This document shows positions 10,759 to 22,393 of a stretch of DNA of 64,000 nucleotides, piece after piece; the stretch's first letter is position 1, and each line of letters begins with the position of its first letter. Where the stretch lies: assembly GCF_029873635.1 (NCBI RefSeq), contig NC_080418.1, positions 13,247,562 through 13,311,561 of the forward strand, written 5' to 3'. The position numbers and the translations under genes are program-made. The notes below the pieces were generated by a model, which ran no database searches, had not been told where the DNA came from, and was given only the letters and a program-made list of their open reading frames with translations. Source of the stretch: Malania oleifera. Lineage: Eukaryota; Streptophyta; Magnoliopsida; Santalales; Ximeniaceae.

Positions 10759-10868
10759 ATACTCTTGATATGTGTGTAACAAATATAAGAAGAATAAATT
10801 TATTTTTGGACGCTAAAATTTTCGGTGATTATAAATTTAAAACATCTAACATTTAAAAATCAGTTAAC

Positions 10869-11378
10869 CAAAATACTTGAGAGTAGTATAGTGTCTCAAT
10901 GTTAACTATATGCTAATTTTTTATGAAATAATAATATAATATTTTTTATTAAATTTAAAATGTCAATTAAAATGTTTATTAACATAAATATCAATACTTT
11001 TAATAGAAATTTTAAATATTGTCTAATTAAAAAATTAATTAAATTTTTCATTAAAAATTTAATATTTATAATAAAATTTTTAATTATTTCCTAATTAAAA
11101 ATTAATTAAATTTAAATAAAAATCAAAATACTTGAGGGCAACATAGTGTCTAAATATTAACTATATGCTAATTTTTTCTAAAATAGTAATACAATGTTTG
11201 TTATTAAATTTAAAATGTCTATTGAAATGTTAATTAACATAAATATCAATACTTTTAGTAGGATCTTTGAATATTGTCTAATTAAAAAATTAATTAAACT
11301 TTTTATTAATATTTTAATATTTATAATAAAAATTTTAATTATTTCCTAATTAAAAATTAATTAAATTAAATTAAAATT
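10869..11378. repeat. 255-bp tandem duplication inside copy B
   Basis: caaaatacttgag recurs at 10869 and 11124, and the following 250 bp are similar (gtgtctcaatgttaactata against gtgtctaaatattaactata). Copy A has only one such unit. Confidence 0.8.
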
Positions 11379-11723
11379 TTATTTAATATTTTAGTTAACA
11401 TGGTATATATATTTTCTAATTAAACTATTAATATTTATGCTAATTTAAAATATTTAATTATAGTTTATTATTAACTCATTATTTTAATATAATAATATAA
11501 TTATATTATATTATTTTTATAGGGGCATTATTGTCCAAAAGTCAAAATAGTGAGAGCAATTTGATTCAAAAATTAGGATTCCTATTGAAATAGTATTCTC
11601 ATGAAATAGGGAGATGGGAATATGATGCTCATATTTTATGGGAATCCTTTCATTCACTAGGAACGTGAACATGTTTATCACATTAGATTCTTCTGTACAA
11701 AACAAACGTAAGAAGAGATGTCA

Positions 11724-12049
11724 TGTAGGGACCAAAGTGACAACCCCAAAAGGGGGGTGAATTGAGTTTAATAAAAATTAAAGTACTTGGTATCAAATTT
11801 AAAATAATTTAAATAAATCAAGTAAATATACAAATATAAAGTAATAAAATCAAAGGAAAAAAGGGAAAAGAAAGTGTAAACTAATTTTTATAGTAGTTGG
11901 ACAAAGGTCCTATCCACTCTCAAAGTCAACCACCTTGAAACTTTACTATTCCCCCTATTTTAATGGAGACCAAGGAAACAAATACACCCATTATTTTTTA
12001 AGACAAGGTAATTAACCAATTTACAGGAATACTTGCAACAAAAAATTAG
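11724..12049 (-). mobile_element. Left fragment of the outermost minus-strand LTR (Lm)
   Basis: Begins tgtagggaccaaagtgac; read on the minus strand it ends in a CACCCCCCTTTTGGGG-like tract, the typical 3' end of SIRE-type copia LTRs (compare the C1 LTR end near 13875). It is separated from its other half (56766-57441) by the MITE-like repeat and the copia element inside it. Boundaries are approximate and no target duplication was found. Confidence 0.55.
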
Positions 12050-12351
12050 GTTCATGGGTTAGGTTTGAGCAGGTCATCAATGGGTTTGGGTTAAATGGGT
12101 TTGGATTTGAGTTAACCCATTTATTAACGGGTAAATAACTTATAAATCTAAATATGTCCGTTTATTAAACCATTTATTAAACAGGTCATAGACGAGTACC
12201 CATTAAACACCTGCTTAAAACTATAATTTATTTATTTTAATTTTTTTATCTAACATTTCACCAAAATTCAATACTCATTTAGTCATTTATTTTATTTATT
12301 AATATCTGAACAAAAACTTAACTTTTATAAAACAATACATCTATTTAATTT
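12050..12351. mobile_element. Left half of a MITE-like repeat split by the C1 copia
   Basis: Contains gggtttgggttaaatggg and acccatttattaacggg-type inverted motifs, mirrored in the right half (56399-56765) by gacccgtttataaacggg. Right terminus reads aattatcacccct, similar to hAT-type MITE ends. Left terminus is eroded, so the limit is approximate. Confidence 0.45.
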
Positions 12352-13903
12352 TGTTGACTTTTTGAGTCTGATCCCTATTTTAATAATGACAAAACACAAG
12401 TATCTTATGTGTGCATTCAGTGCTTAAGCAGGTTTATAACTTAACACACACATAAGGGAAAGGTAAAATGGAAGTCGGGAAGAACTTAAAGCCCATACAA
12501 CTTGGTGTATTCCATGAAGAATTAAAAAGTAAAGAAGTAAAAGCCCATCTGACCGGTCTAAAAATACTTGTTGAAGCCCAATCGACCGGCCTGATGATCC
12601 GGCTAAATGGATCTTGAGCCCCGGTCGACCAAACCTCAATGATTTGAAAATCGCCTAAGGCATTCAACCGGAGCAAGTGCCAGTCGACTAGACCTCTCGG
12701 GTTCAGGCCAATTTGAGCTCCCAATGGCCATAAAATTCAAAATTATAATATTATTTTATTCCCCCGATGGCCATAAAATAGCTATATTTTGAAATTGCCT
12801 ATAAATACTAAGCCAAGACACTTGGAAAATGTTAGAAAAACTTTTGGGAAGCATACATGCATATTCTTTGATTTCCATTCATTTTTTTTACTCCATTTTG
12901 AAGATCAAAGTTCAACTTCTACTCTTTCATTTAGAAAATTCTTTTTGGAGAAAATCTTGGGGTTATACAAGTTAGGCTTTGAACATATATTCATTTAATA
13001 TATCTTGCTTGAAGAGCCTCTTGTTCTTAAGATTTCTAAAGTCAATTTTTATTTGAAGAAATCATATTCTAAATTTCTCCTACTCCTTTTATTTGAAATT
13101 ATTGTTGGAGAAAATTCTTTGGGTTTCTTAAGAGAGCCTTGAGCAATATATTCACTCATATATTCTTTCTTGAGAGGCTTCTCATATTTGATATTGCAAA
13201 GGTCAATCGTTATGAGAAAAATCATTTTCCATACTCTCACATTTCTTGAAAAATATTTTTGAGAGGAAAATCATATACTCTACTGAGTTTCATTTAATAA
13301 ATCATTCGAGAGTGCATATAGATTTCATTTGTACATCTTTTCTTATTGAGAAGCACTTATTTGTACAAAAATTTCAATTTTAATTGTAAAGGAGGGTTCC
13401 ATCTTGTAAGGAGTGCCAAACGTGGGGTATTGCCAGGAGAGGCATCTGCGCCTAGAAGTAGCAGACTGGACATGGGGTATCGTTTGGAGAGGGGGGCTAC
13501 ACCCTACTTGAAAACGTGTGTAAAGGGTAGCTTTGCCCTGGGAAGAAGCGGATGTAAAGGGAGCTTCACCCTGTTAAGAAGCGGATAGTGAAATATTTGG
13601 GGGGTTTTTACAAGGCGAAGACATAGGCGGGATTTGCCGAACGTCTGTTAAAAATCCAAGTGTCATTCTCTCTCTCCATTTACTATTTATCTTTACAACA
13701 CATATATGTTTATATTTGATTTATTTTGAATGTTGTTCATGATTTAAATATTTGCATATATTGATATTGATATATGATATTGTATAGAAAGACCTTAGGT
13801 TGTGATATACTGGCTGTGGTTTGAAATTAGGAAAAAAGCGACCTAGATTTTTAAATCTCCAATTTACCCTCTCCCCCCTCTTGGGATTACACCATTCCTA
13901 TCA
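12352..13903 (+). repeat. C1 5' LTR
   Basis: Starts TGTTGACTTTTTGAGTC, ends CCATTCCTATCA. Matches the C1 3' LTR at 52545-56398 over its whole length, but lacks about 270 bp that the 3' copy has after 52730. U3 carries several GTCGAC-type palindromes (about 12546-12700) and a TATA box ctataaata at 12799-12807. Confidence 0.88.
12546..12807 (+). promoter_or_regulatory. U3 palindrome cluster and TATA box of the C1 5' LTR
   Basis: Variants of CCGGTCGACCGG occur at about 12550, 12580, 12617 and 12682, followed by TATA at 12799. Confidence 0.6.
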
Positions 13904-13920
13904 ATTGGTATCAAAGTCTC
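13904..13920 (+). other. C1 primer-binding site
   Basis: attggtatcaaagtctc directly after the LTR resembles the initiator tRNA-Met complement TGGTATCAGAGC, with substitutions. Confidence 0.75.
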
Positions 13921-13957
13921 ATTGCAAAAGACTTAAACGTTTTTGTTAAAGATCGCA

Positions 13958-14075
13958 ATGGCTCAAGTTTGTGTATCCCCATTTTGTGAGGGACAATCTT
14001 GTGCAACTCGTCCATTGTTTTATGGTTCATATTTTACTATCTAGAAATTGAAAATGAGTGTTTTTGTAAAATCAA
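13958..14075 (+). pseudogene. C1 gag, N-terminal part
   Basis: MAQVCVSPFCEGQSC followed by FYGSYFTI, a stop where W is expected (tag), and KLKMSVFVKSI, a typical SIRE-type copia Gag start. The frame is then interrupted by the LINE poly-T at 14076; Gag resumes near 46054. Confidence 0.8.
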
Positions 14076-14102
14076 TTTTTTTTTTCACTAAAGGAGGGTG
14101 GT

Positions 14103-15879
14103 TGTCACACCCCAAACCTGGTAATGGGACCCAAGGGTGAACTAGTAACCTAACATGTCCCTGTATCATACAAAATATCAATGCTACAATAATGAATGAG
14201 GGTCCAATCCCATACACCCTATACACGTTCACATACATGACATATATGCAGCAAAAATTGTTCTTTCTATACATACATTGTACCATACCAGAGTCTATAC
14301 AAAAGGAGTCTAAGCTCCATAATACAAAACGTAAACCCAGGTGCCAGCCAAAACCCAAAAGACAACCCGATATAGTCCTAGTACTTACACAAGTACTTCA
14401 CGCAGTACACCGACCACTATGCTCCCAACAAAAGGATGCTAGTTTTGGTTACTTGAAGGACCTGAAAACATGTACAAATGATAAGAGTGAGACACCTCTC
14501 AGTAAAGCAGATCCAGGTCATATCGGTGTGTGGCATATGAGTGTTATCATGACATAAAACATACACAGTTCAATAAAGCTCCAGTATTTTCACAAAAATA
14601 GTTCTAGTATACCAACGATACAAAGCAATACGGTCCGGTGTCGTCACACCCTTCGGCCTAAGCTGGACTGTCTGGTGGTATTTCACACCCTTTGGCAAAA
14701 ACTGGACTGTCTGGTGGTATTTCACACCCTTCGACAAAAGTCAATGTCCCCGATAACCTGGCAAAGCATAAGCCCATAGCGTTGAACTAGTGCAGATCTG
14801 GTGTTTACACACCCTTTGGTAAAAATCGGCCGATCTAGTGGTATTGCCCACTCTTCGGCAAAAGCTGGACATCAAGCCTGGAACAATTCGGAACCTCGTT
14901 CCTATATCTCATTTTAGAAAATCACAACTCATGCATGCTCATATAACAATTCATTCCATACCCATTTCGTAATCTCAACAATCAAGATTTTCAAAAGAAA
15001 ATACATTTTAAAACAAGTCAAGGCACGGTCATCTCCATAACACAATATATATCATAATATATATTCACAGTTTTCTAACGAAACCAGATATGCAACCCAA
15101 TGCCCCCCTTTTTACCAAAACAGTAACATGAAAATCCTGTAATTTTCACCCATTAGATTCCCTCAAATGAGTAGTCAAAACACACACAGAACCGTGAACC
15201 ACAGTTCTACCGAATCCGATTTCAAAAATAACCGATATAAACAAAATCCCCTTACCTTTTCCCAAAAGTCCAAAACCCGAACTCTGCGGCTCCTAAACAA
15301 CGAACCGAGTTCCCAAAACCTATAAATCACAGTACAAAACATACTTACAATTCCATTCCCTACAGAACTACCAAAACAGAAATGAAAACCGAGCCTTACC
15401 TTGATTTTGGGTCAAAACCAGAAAACGCTCAAAACAAAGATCCGTTCCACAAATCTCGAAGAGAATCATTCCCTGATCCTCTTAGTAATGTTGGATCGTC
15501 GATTCTAACAACGTGCGGTGAAGAAATCTAGAAAAAGAGAGTGGGGTTCGAGTTCTTAGAGAGAGAGGGAGAGAAAACTTGATTACTTAGCTTCTAAGCA
15601 ACCCAAATGTATATTTATAGCACCTTTGGGCCAACATCGTTGACGAGGCAGCGTCTTCGTCAATGAGTTAATGTAGACAGTTCGTCAACAAAGCGGTGGC
15701 CTCATCGACGAGGCTGAGATTTCCAGATTTCTCGAAACCTCCCAGCTTCTCCTCGTCGACGAGCACCTACAATTCGTCGCTGGATAGCAGAAGGGCCTTC
15801 ATCGACGAAGCCTGCTCAATTTACCACTTTACCCTTTTCTTATTTATTTATTTCAGATCCCACGGATCGGGTTCTTACA
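14103..15879 (-). mobile_element. S1: solo gypsy-type LTR, 1.78 kb
   Basis: Reads TGTAAGAACCCG..GGGGTGTGACA on the minus strand, with flanks gtggt (14098-14102) and gtggc (15880-15884), a one-mismatch 5-bp duplication. It has a palindrome cluster (15636-15810), a TATA box (atatttatag at 15611-15620, minus strand), a splice-donor-like CAAG/GTAAGG at 15399/15400 and short tandem units (cacaccctt..ctggactgtctgg) at about 14640-14880. The LINE tail resumes on both sides. Confidence 0.85.
15636..15810 (-). promoter_or_regulatory. U3 palindrome cluster of S1
   Basis: About seven variants of TCGTCGACGA (for example ctcgtcgacgag near 15751 and ctcatcgacgag near 15698) upstream, in LTR orientation, of the TATA box at 15611-15620. 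Confidence 0.7.
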
Positions 15880-15931
15880 GTGGCACCTCCAATTATTTAT
15901 TAATATACCATCACTTTTGGCGGAGGGAAAA

Positions 15932-17317
15932 TGTAGTAACCCGGATAATTATAGGAGTTAAACAATAGAGAAATTAGAGGAAGAAGGAAATTTTAAAGGG
16001 GACAGTAGGGCCTCGTCAACGAACACAGAGCGTTCTTCTACAATCAGTCTTCTTGGGCTCGTCGACATGCATGTGTGTCTCGTCGATGAAAGTTTACCAA
16101 GGGGCTGTTTTCAGGGGCCTAAAACTCATCGACGATGGTTAGGTGTTCGTCAACGAACTTCCTTCTTGGACTCGTCGACAAGGAAACGTGGCTCTTCGAT
16201 GAGGCCACATGGCAAGAGGAGTATAAATAACCAAAAATGACATTTTAGCGAAGAAACTCATTTTTTTCTTGTTTCCTTCTCTCTCTAGATCGATCGACTC
16301 CTCTCTGCTTCTCTCTAGATTTCTCGCCCTGTTTCGACGATTAGAAGCGGCCACTTTCATCTTGGGGAGATTCTATACAAGTCTGCTGAGTAGATTGTTG
16401 GTTTGGGCATTTTGGATATCATCCCAAAATCAGGGTAAGTAGATTATTTAGGTATTTTTAGTACTAGCAGACTTATTTGAGTCTGGATTTTGTAATATAT
16501 AAGAAAATACTGGAGTTTTGTGGAGTAAAATTAGGGTGTTATGATCTCAGAGTTAGGATGTTTTTGAAACCCTACAGGCATGGGTTGAGGACCCTAGCAA
16601 GTATGTTTCTAGGAACTCAGGTATATTAAAGTTTAAGAAATTGTAAATAGGAAGGTTCAGGAAATATGAGTGGATAATTTTCTGGAGAAATTCAGCAATT
16701 CACTCAAAAATTTGTATAAATGTATTATTGCAGGATTTAGAGATTGCTATGCCGAGGGTGTGAGGGTAGAGTTGGAGGCAAGCCTCCCAGTCAGATAGGT
16801 AAGGAAAATATGTATTGCTAGGAATTTTAGTATGGTAATCAGAAAATTATATGTTTTACCAGATTATTATTCAGTTCACAAATTATTAGTACATTTTAAA
16901 ATATAGATTCCCGAGCATGAGATTTTATTTATTTAGTTTTGTGGCATGAGCTCGTAACAGATTAGCACGGTATTTATACAGCTTTCAAATATCATGTTTT
17001 ACAATATATTAGCAGATAATTACATTATACAGTTTTTAGACTACCATGATTTTCAGTATTTACAAATTACCATGATTTCCAAAACTTTAAAGCCATAACA
17101 CTATGATAATACAGTTTATACAGTTCAGATAATACAGGTCAATTATTATAGATGTTTTAGTTCAGTTATTACAGTATTTTCATATCAGTTTACGGTGCTA
17201 TGGTTATTTTGAAATCATGATGAAACGGCAAGATAATACATATATACAGTATTAGACCCTGACGAATTAGATTAGTTATCAATAAAGCACGATACCATTG
17301 CTATTTCAGATCAGTTT
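15932..17317 (+). repeat. G1 5' LTR, first part
   Basis: Starts TGTAGTAACCCGG and is collinear with 43419-44800 of the 3' LTR. TATA gtataaataa at 16221-16230, splice donor CAGG/GTAAGT at 16434/16435. Broken at agttt (17313-17317), the target duplicated by G2. Confidence 0.9.
16012..16230 (+). promoter_or_regulatory. Palindrome cluster and TATA box of the G1 5' LTR
   Basis: Seven or so variants (ctcgtcaacgaac at 16012, ctcgtcgac near 16058, cgtcgatgaa at 16081, ctcatcgacgatgg near 16128, and others to 16206), ending 15-20 bp before TATA at 16221. Confidence 0.7.
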
Positions 17318-17389
17318 TGTAGAGACCCAGATAATTATCATGATTTAATAGTAGGAGGAGGTGAGGAAAGAAGGAAATTAAACAGGGTC

Positions 17390-17595
17390 TCGTCAACGAA
17401 TGCAGGGGATTCATCGACGAGCGCATATGAAGGGCTCGTCGATTGGGACGTGTCTTGTCGACAAGAAGATACCAAGAGGATGTATAACGTAGTTCGAAAT
17501 TTCATCAACGAAAGTGAGCACACATCAACGAATTCTCTTCTTGACCTCGTCGACGAAGTGACGTGGCTCATCGACGAAGGTCAGTGTATAAATAG
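17390..17595 (+). promoter_or_regulatory. Palindrome cluster and TATA box of the G2 5' LTR
   Basis: Eight variants, among them ctcgtcaacgaa (17390), ttcatcgacgag (17410), cttgtcgacaag (17455), ctcgtcgacgaag (17547) and ctcatcgacgaag (17567), then TATA at 17586. Confidence 0.72.
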
Positions 17596-18354
17596 GCCTA
17601 ACCTTCATTTTTTGGCTGAAAATCCTGCGAAAATTCCTCTCTCTCTCTCTCTCTCTCTCCTCAATTCATCCCTCCTCCCTTCTCTCTAAGATTTTAGGCT
17701 AGATTCTTGCCGGTTTGACGACCTGAAGCTACCATGACACTCTTGGGAAAGTTCTCTACAAATCTGCTGCAGTGGATCGTTGGTAGGGCTACCTTGGATT
17801 TCATCCCAAATTCAAGGTAAGACTTTTTATTCAGAATTTGGTCTTTCCATAGTTATAGGAAATGTTGTACATGGAGAAATACTGAAGTTTTGTCCTGGGA
17901 TATGTTGATTTCAGGGTGTTGAACGAGAAACCTTGTGCGTGCAAGACTAAAATTTCATAAGGGCTTTTCCAGTTATCAGGTAAGGGAATAAACTAAAGCA
18001 GTAATTTTTCATGAAAATTATTATTAAATTATTTATAGATTTATGTTCAGAAAGCATGTATTATATCTGAGTATTTTTTAGAAAATGCATATTTATAAAA
18101 ATACTACTGTTACACTGGAATGTATGTATTAGTATAAAATGCTAGAAAATATGATTTCAGAATAGAATGTATGGTTTTACTCAAAAATGTGTGGAATGAA
18201 TATTATTTTATGAAAATTGTAAAATGTTAAGACAATTTTATAAATTAAGTATGTTTCAGTGATTCTCAGAAATTACAAAATAATGCAGTACATTATGATT
18301 TTTGAATACATGAAAATTAATATGTTTCTTCATATTAATATGTATGAAATATTC

Positions 18355-18479
18355 GGCGCAAGGCCATGATTGATAGTTGGCACAAGGCCATGCATTATGC
18401 ATGATTTTAGCGCAAGGCCATATGTATGTATGATTTCGGCGCAAGGCCGCAGATATGAAAGTAAACTGTGCAAGGCCGC
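18355..18479 (+). repeat. GCGCAAGGCC array in the G2 5' LTR
   Basis: Five copies of a (g)cgcaaggcc core spaced about 27-36 bp, repeated in the 3' LTR at about 25050-25179. Part of the long R/U5 region. Confidence 0.85.
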
Positions 18480-19746
18480 ATGTATGTATGTTATTACAGA
18501 AATGCTATCAATCTATTTACGTTAAACAATTTATTATCATGTATTATATGTTATCAGAAACCAGATGATAGTTCAATTCAGTTTCAGGAGCACGGTACCG
18601 TAGTTATACAGATCAGATTGTTACAATTCAGACTTGTGCTAATTGCCCCTACAAGTAGAGGGGGTGGGAGATGGATAGTCGATGTGGCTTTCAGTGTAGA
18701 GCTGTAGATGTCCACTTGACAGTCCGGACCAGGGTGTGGTGGGCCCATCATACTTATAGACATTTTTAACTTGGCAGTGGTCAGCCAGCCATTTTCAGGT
18801 CCCGCCTTTGAGCTACACAACCCGTCATGGGGGGTAATACATGACATCAGCTAACTATACATCCTAGTTAAATTAATGTATTATCAGTTATATCAGACAG
18901 TTTATGAACAGTATGATTTATTAGAATTATGAAATTATATGTTTATTCAACCATGATATGTTCAGTATTCCCCAGTATGTGAAATGTACTGTATATCTAT
19001 TGTAATATTAAATATTCATGTTGTCACACAGCTGTATTTAATTTATTTTCCCTTACTAAGAGGTGACTTACTCCCAACTTAAAAAACTTTTCAAAAAACC
19101 CAGATATATCGGCGGACCGAGGTCACCGTTGAAGCAGTTGTTGTTACCCCGCTAGGAGGGTAAGTTTTTTGTCTAAGATCAGGAGGTTTTTGTTGAGTGA
19201 ACCTAGATAGATACATTTTTTATGTTTCGGGAATTGTACATAAATACAGTTTTATAATGGATTGTAGACAATTCTGGTATTGTGTACTTTATGGTTTGAT
19301 GGATGTAATTTAAATTTACTGCTGCTTAGGTTTCCACTATGCATGACAGGTGTGCGTCCCCGTTATCCACGAGTTCAGGTTGACTATATTATAGGTATTT
19401 ATTATATGGTGAGTTAAGTAGGTCATTATAGTTTGGTATCCGAGCCTAGAATACTAGATTCTGTAGACTCTAGAATGCAGCTGTAACAATACGAGAGTAT
19501 AGGATAAGGGAATTTGAGGTCTAGTTTTTTGGTCTAGATGCAGAACTTCCGTGATGGTTTGTGTGATTTTCCTAGGGTGACGATTTTAGGAAAGCCATGT
19601 TAAACGACCGTCGGGTTAGGTATCTAGGTTGCAGGATTGAACCTTGAATCCAGATCAGGGGTGAAGAATTAGTTTAAGATATAATATATTAATTAGATGA
19701 CATGTTACAATGATAGGGTCCTAAGTTAAGTTTATTATTTTTCAGG

Positions 19747-20770
19747 ATGGACCCTGTAGGCAGTAGCGCCCATGCTAGTGGAAATGAGGGTGTTGGGCCC
19801 TTAGGTGCTGCAGGCAGTGATTCAGATGTAGTATTACGCAGCGTGGCACAACAGGTCATGACTGAAATTTCCAGGAATTCTAAAGAGCTGGGTGGTTCGT
19901 CTACAGGCCACGGTAGCTCGGTTGAAAAGTTCATTAAGATGAATCCTCCAGCTTTCTCAGGAGGAACTGATCCTGCAGTCGCTGAAAACTGAGTGCAGGA
20001 GATTGACAAAGTGTTCTTAGTGCTATAGTGTACTAAGAAGCAAAGGGTGTTTTTCGTTACATATAAATTGATTGGAGAGGCCGAGAGATGGTGGACGACA
20101 GTGAAACTCCTAGAGCAGTAGAGGTAAGTACCTATGGAGATGACATGGGAGCGATTTAAGGAGATATTCTTTGATAGATATTTTCCAACCTTATTAAGGG
20201 AAGCTAAGATAGAGGAGTTCCTGAACCTAAAGCAGGGACAGTAGACAGTGCAGTAATACACGGCGATATTTATTGAATTATCTCCCTTCGCCCCATACAT
20301 TATCCTAGATGAGATGAGAAAGGTAAGACAGTTTGAAAGGGGTCTGAGGAGAGAGATATATAAGCAGGTATCGATACTGGAATTGCAAGATTTTGCTGAG
20401 TTAGTAGACCGAGCAGCTATAGCCGAGGTTGGAGAGCGATTGGAGGCTGAGGAGCATAAACAGAAGAAGAGATCCACACCTTCTGGTTCCTAGCAGGGGG
20501 TCAGTCATGGTTCGTGGAAGAGAGGTGGCTACTACAGAGACTGGAGGCAGGAGACAAGGAATCGTGGTTTCCAAGATGTGCAACCACTTCCAATTTGCCC
20601 GACTTGTGGGAAGAGACACCTGGGTGAGTGTCGTGTCAGGTGAGGCATTTGCTACCGATGTAAGGAGCCAGGGCATGTGATGAGAGATTGTCAAGCTCAT
20701 ATTGGTGCTGCTCCCACTCCTAGACCTACTCTGGGAGGCTATCAGGCGCCACAAGGAGGCCAGCAGAGGA
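19747..20770 (+). pseudogene. G2 gag
   Basis: Starts MDPVGSSAHASGNEG directly after an acceptor-like ttattatttttcag/g. Contains FIKMNPPAFSGGTDP, then a stop at the expected W (tga), a capsid stretch with GEAERWW, and CCHC zinc knuckle remnants (CPTCGKRHLGEC, a stop, then CYRCKEPGHVMRDC) near 20595-20697. Nucleocapsid and capsid functions. Several in-frame TAG and TGA stops make it non-functional. Confidence 0.88.
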
Positions 20771-21180
20771 ATATGGCTCCAGCCAGGGTTTTTGCTCTGA
20801 CGTCGGGTGATGCTGAGACAACCGGTGATGTGGTGATAGGTATGGTTAATATGTTTTCATTTAAAATTATTGCATTATTTGATTCAGAGCCACACACCCG
20901 TTCGTTTCTATGGGATGTATTAAATTGTGTGGGGTAGAAACACAGTTATTAGACGCTGAATTGTTAGTGACTACACCGACTGACTCAGTAGTGAGGTGTA
21001 GTAAGGTGCTTCGTGGCTGTCCAGTTGACATTAATGGGAGAATTTTATCTACTGATTTAATAGTGCTGGACATGCATGGGTTTGATGTCATATTCGACAT
21101 GGATTGGCTAGTGACTAACTTTGCTAGTATAGATTGCCGTTCAAGAGAAGTGATATTCAAACCTCCAGAAAGACCATAAT
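20771..21180 (+). pseudogene. G2 aspartic protease region
   Basis: Matches the G3 protease (ARVFALTSGDAE.. then VVIGMVNMFSFKIIALFD) but the catalytic D-T-G-A-T-H is replaced by DSEPH and a frameshift follows. The later part (LDMHGFDVIFDMDWL) is intact. Catalytically dead as read. Confidence 0.82.
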
Positions 21181-21200
21181 TCAGATTTATAGGGTCACGA

Positions 21201-22010
21201 GTGCATTCTCTATCTCAGTTTGTTTCAGCTATTCAGGTAAGGAGACTGCTCATGAGTGGTTGTCAGGGATTCGTGGCCTTCGTGAAGGAAACAACAAGGA
21301 ATGAAGTGAAGCTTACTAGTATGCCAGTAGTAAAGGAGTTTGCAGATGTGTTTTCAGATGAATTACCGAGTTTGCCAACTGATTGTGAGGTAGATTTTTC
21401 CATTGATCTGCTTCCAGGTACAACGCCAATTTCTAAAGCACCTTACCGAATGGCGCCAACAGAGTTGGCAGAATTAAAGAGTCAGTTGCAAGATTTGCTT
21501 GATAAGGGTTTTATACGGCCCAGTGTATCTCCGTACGAAACTCCAGTATTATTTGTGAAGAAGAAATACGGGTCTATGAGGATGCGTATAGATTATAGAG
21601 AAATTAATAAAGTGACCATTAAGAATAAGTATCATCTACCCCGTATAAATGATTTGTTTGACTAGCTCCAGGGTACATAGGTGTATTCTAAGATTGACCT
21701 CAGATCAGGCTATCATCAAGTGAAAGTAAGGGCAGAAGATGTATCGAAGACAGTCTTTAGGACCAGGTATGGACATTACGAGTTCCTTGTTATGTCGTTT
21801 GGTCTGACAAATGCTCCTGCAATATTTATGGATTTGATGAATAGGATCTTCCATCCATATTTAGAACAATTTTTTGTTGTTTTTATTGATGATGTATTGG
21901 TTTATTCGAGGAGTTATGAGGAGCATGAGACATATTTGAGACAGGTTTTGTAGACGCTTAGGGAAAAGAAGTTGTATGCTAAGTTCAGTAAATGCGAATT
22001 CTAGCTCGAG
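21201..22010 (+). pseudogene. G2 reverse transcriptase
   Basis: Palm and fingers: [59 protein letters not shown] and the active-site [15 protein letters not shown] near 21880-21915 (FIDD is the usual YVDD variant of these elements). Stops are TAG at expected Q or W positions (for example LFD-stop-LQGT-stop-VYSK), consistent with decay rather than miscalled introns. Confidence 0.88.
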
Positions 22011-22235
22011 AAAGTTGTGTTTTTTAGGCATTATCTGTATGATGAGCGATGTGAAATTTTCTCCGACTATAAGAGTATAAAGTACTCTTCACTTAGAAGG
22101 AACTGAATATGAGACAAAGAAGGAGGTTGGAGCTTATTAAAGATTTTGATTGTACCATTAGTTATCACCTAGGAAAAGCAAATGTGGTAGCTGTTGCGTT
22201 AAGCAGGAAGCCTACAAGACAAGTGTTAGCATCTA
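22011..22235 (+). pseudogene. G2 RNase H remnant with internal deletion
   Basis: From the RT end (CEF, stop, LEKVVFFRH) the frame jumps straight to YLYDERCEIFSDYKSIKY. In G1 about 480 bp separate these two points. The catalytic D-E part of RNase H is therefore missing, with the join at a HVI/HYLY-like junction. Confidence 0.8.
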
Positions 22236-22393
22236 TGGAGACCTAGTATCCGATCATGATGGATCTAGAGAGACTCAACATAGAGTTGGTGGAAAGTGAT
22301 TCTTCAGTACGTATTTCCAGTTTAGTGGTACAACCTACTTTGCAGGAAATGATTAAAGTTGCTCAGAAAGAGGATCCATAATTAGCAAAGGTA

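Larger units (their letters stand above)
10204..11722. repeat. Dispersed AT-rich repeat, copy B
   Basis: Collinear with copy A but longer because of the SINE at 10359-10758 and an internal 255-bp tandem duplication. It ends where the outermost LTR of the nested block begins. Confidence 0.85.
17318..19430 (+). repeat. G2 5' LTR
   Basis: TGTAGAGACCC to ggtcattata (the terminal CA decayed to TA). U3 is short: TATA tataaatagg at 17586 lies only about 270 bp in. Then a (CT)n leader (17639-17661), donor TTCAAG/GTAAG at 17816/17817 and a five-copy GCGCAAGGCC array at 18355-18479. Confidence 0.9.

Noticed and set aside
12424..12724. Minus-strand frames within the C1 LTR
   Set aside because: They lie in U3 of the LTR, recur in degraded form in the other LTR, and have no homology I recognise.
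14192..14557. 121-residue open frame on the plus strand
   Set aside because: Lies antisense within solo LTR S1 and matches no known protein.
18355..18479. Spaced GCGCAAGGCC repeats resembling a CRISPR array
   Set aside because: Plant nuclear DNA; the array lies in an LTR and is repeated in the partner LTR, so the spacers are not unique.
19689..20477. 262-residue open frame on the minus strand
   Set aside because: Antisense to G2 gag. No domain seen, and its length follows from codon bias of the sense strand.
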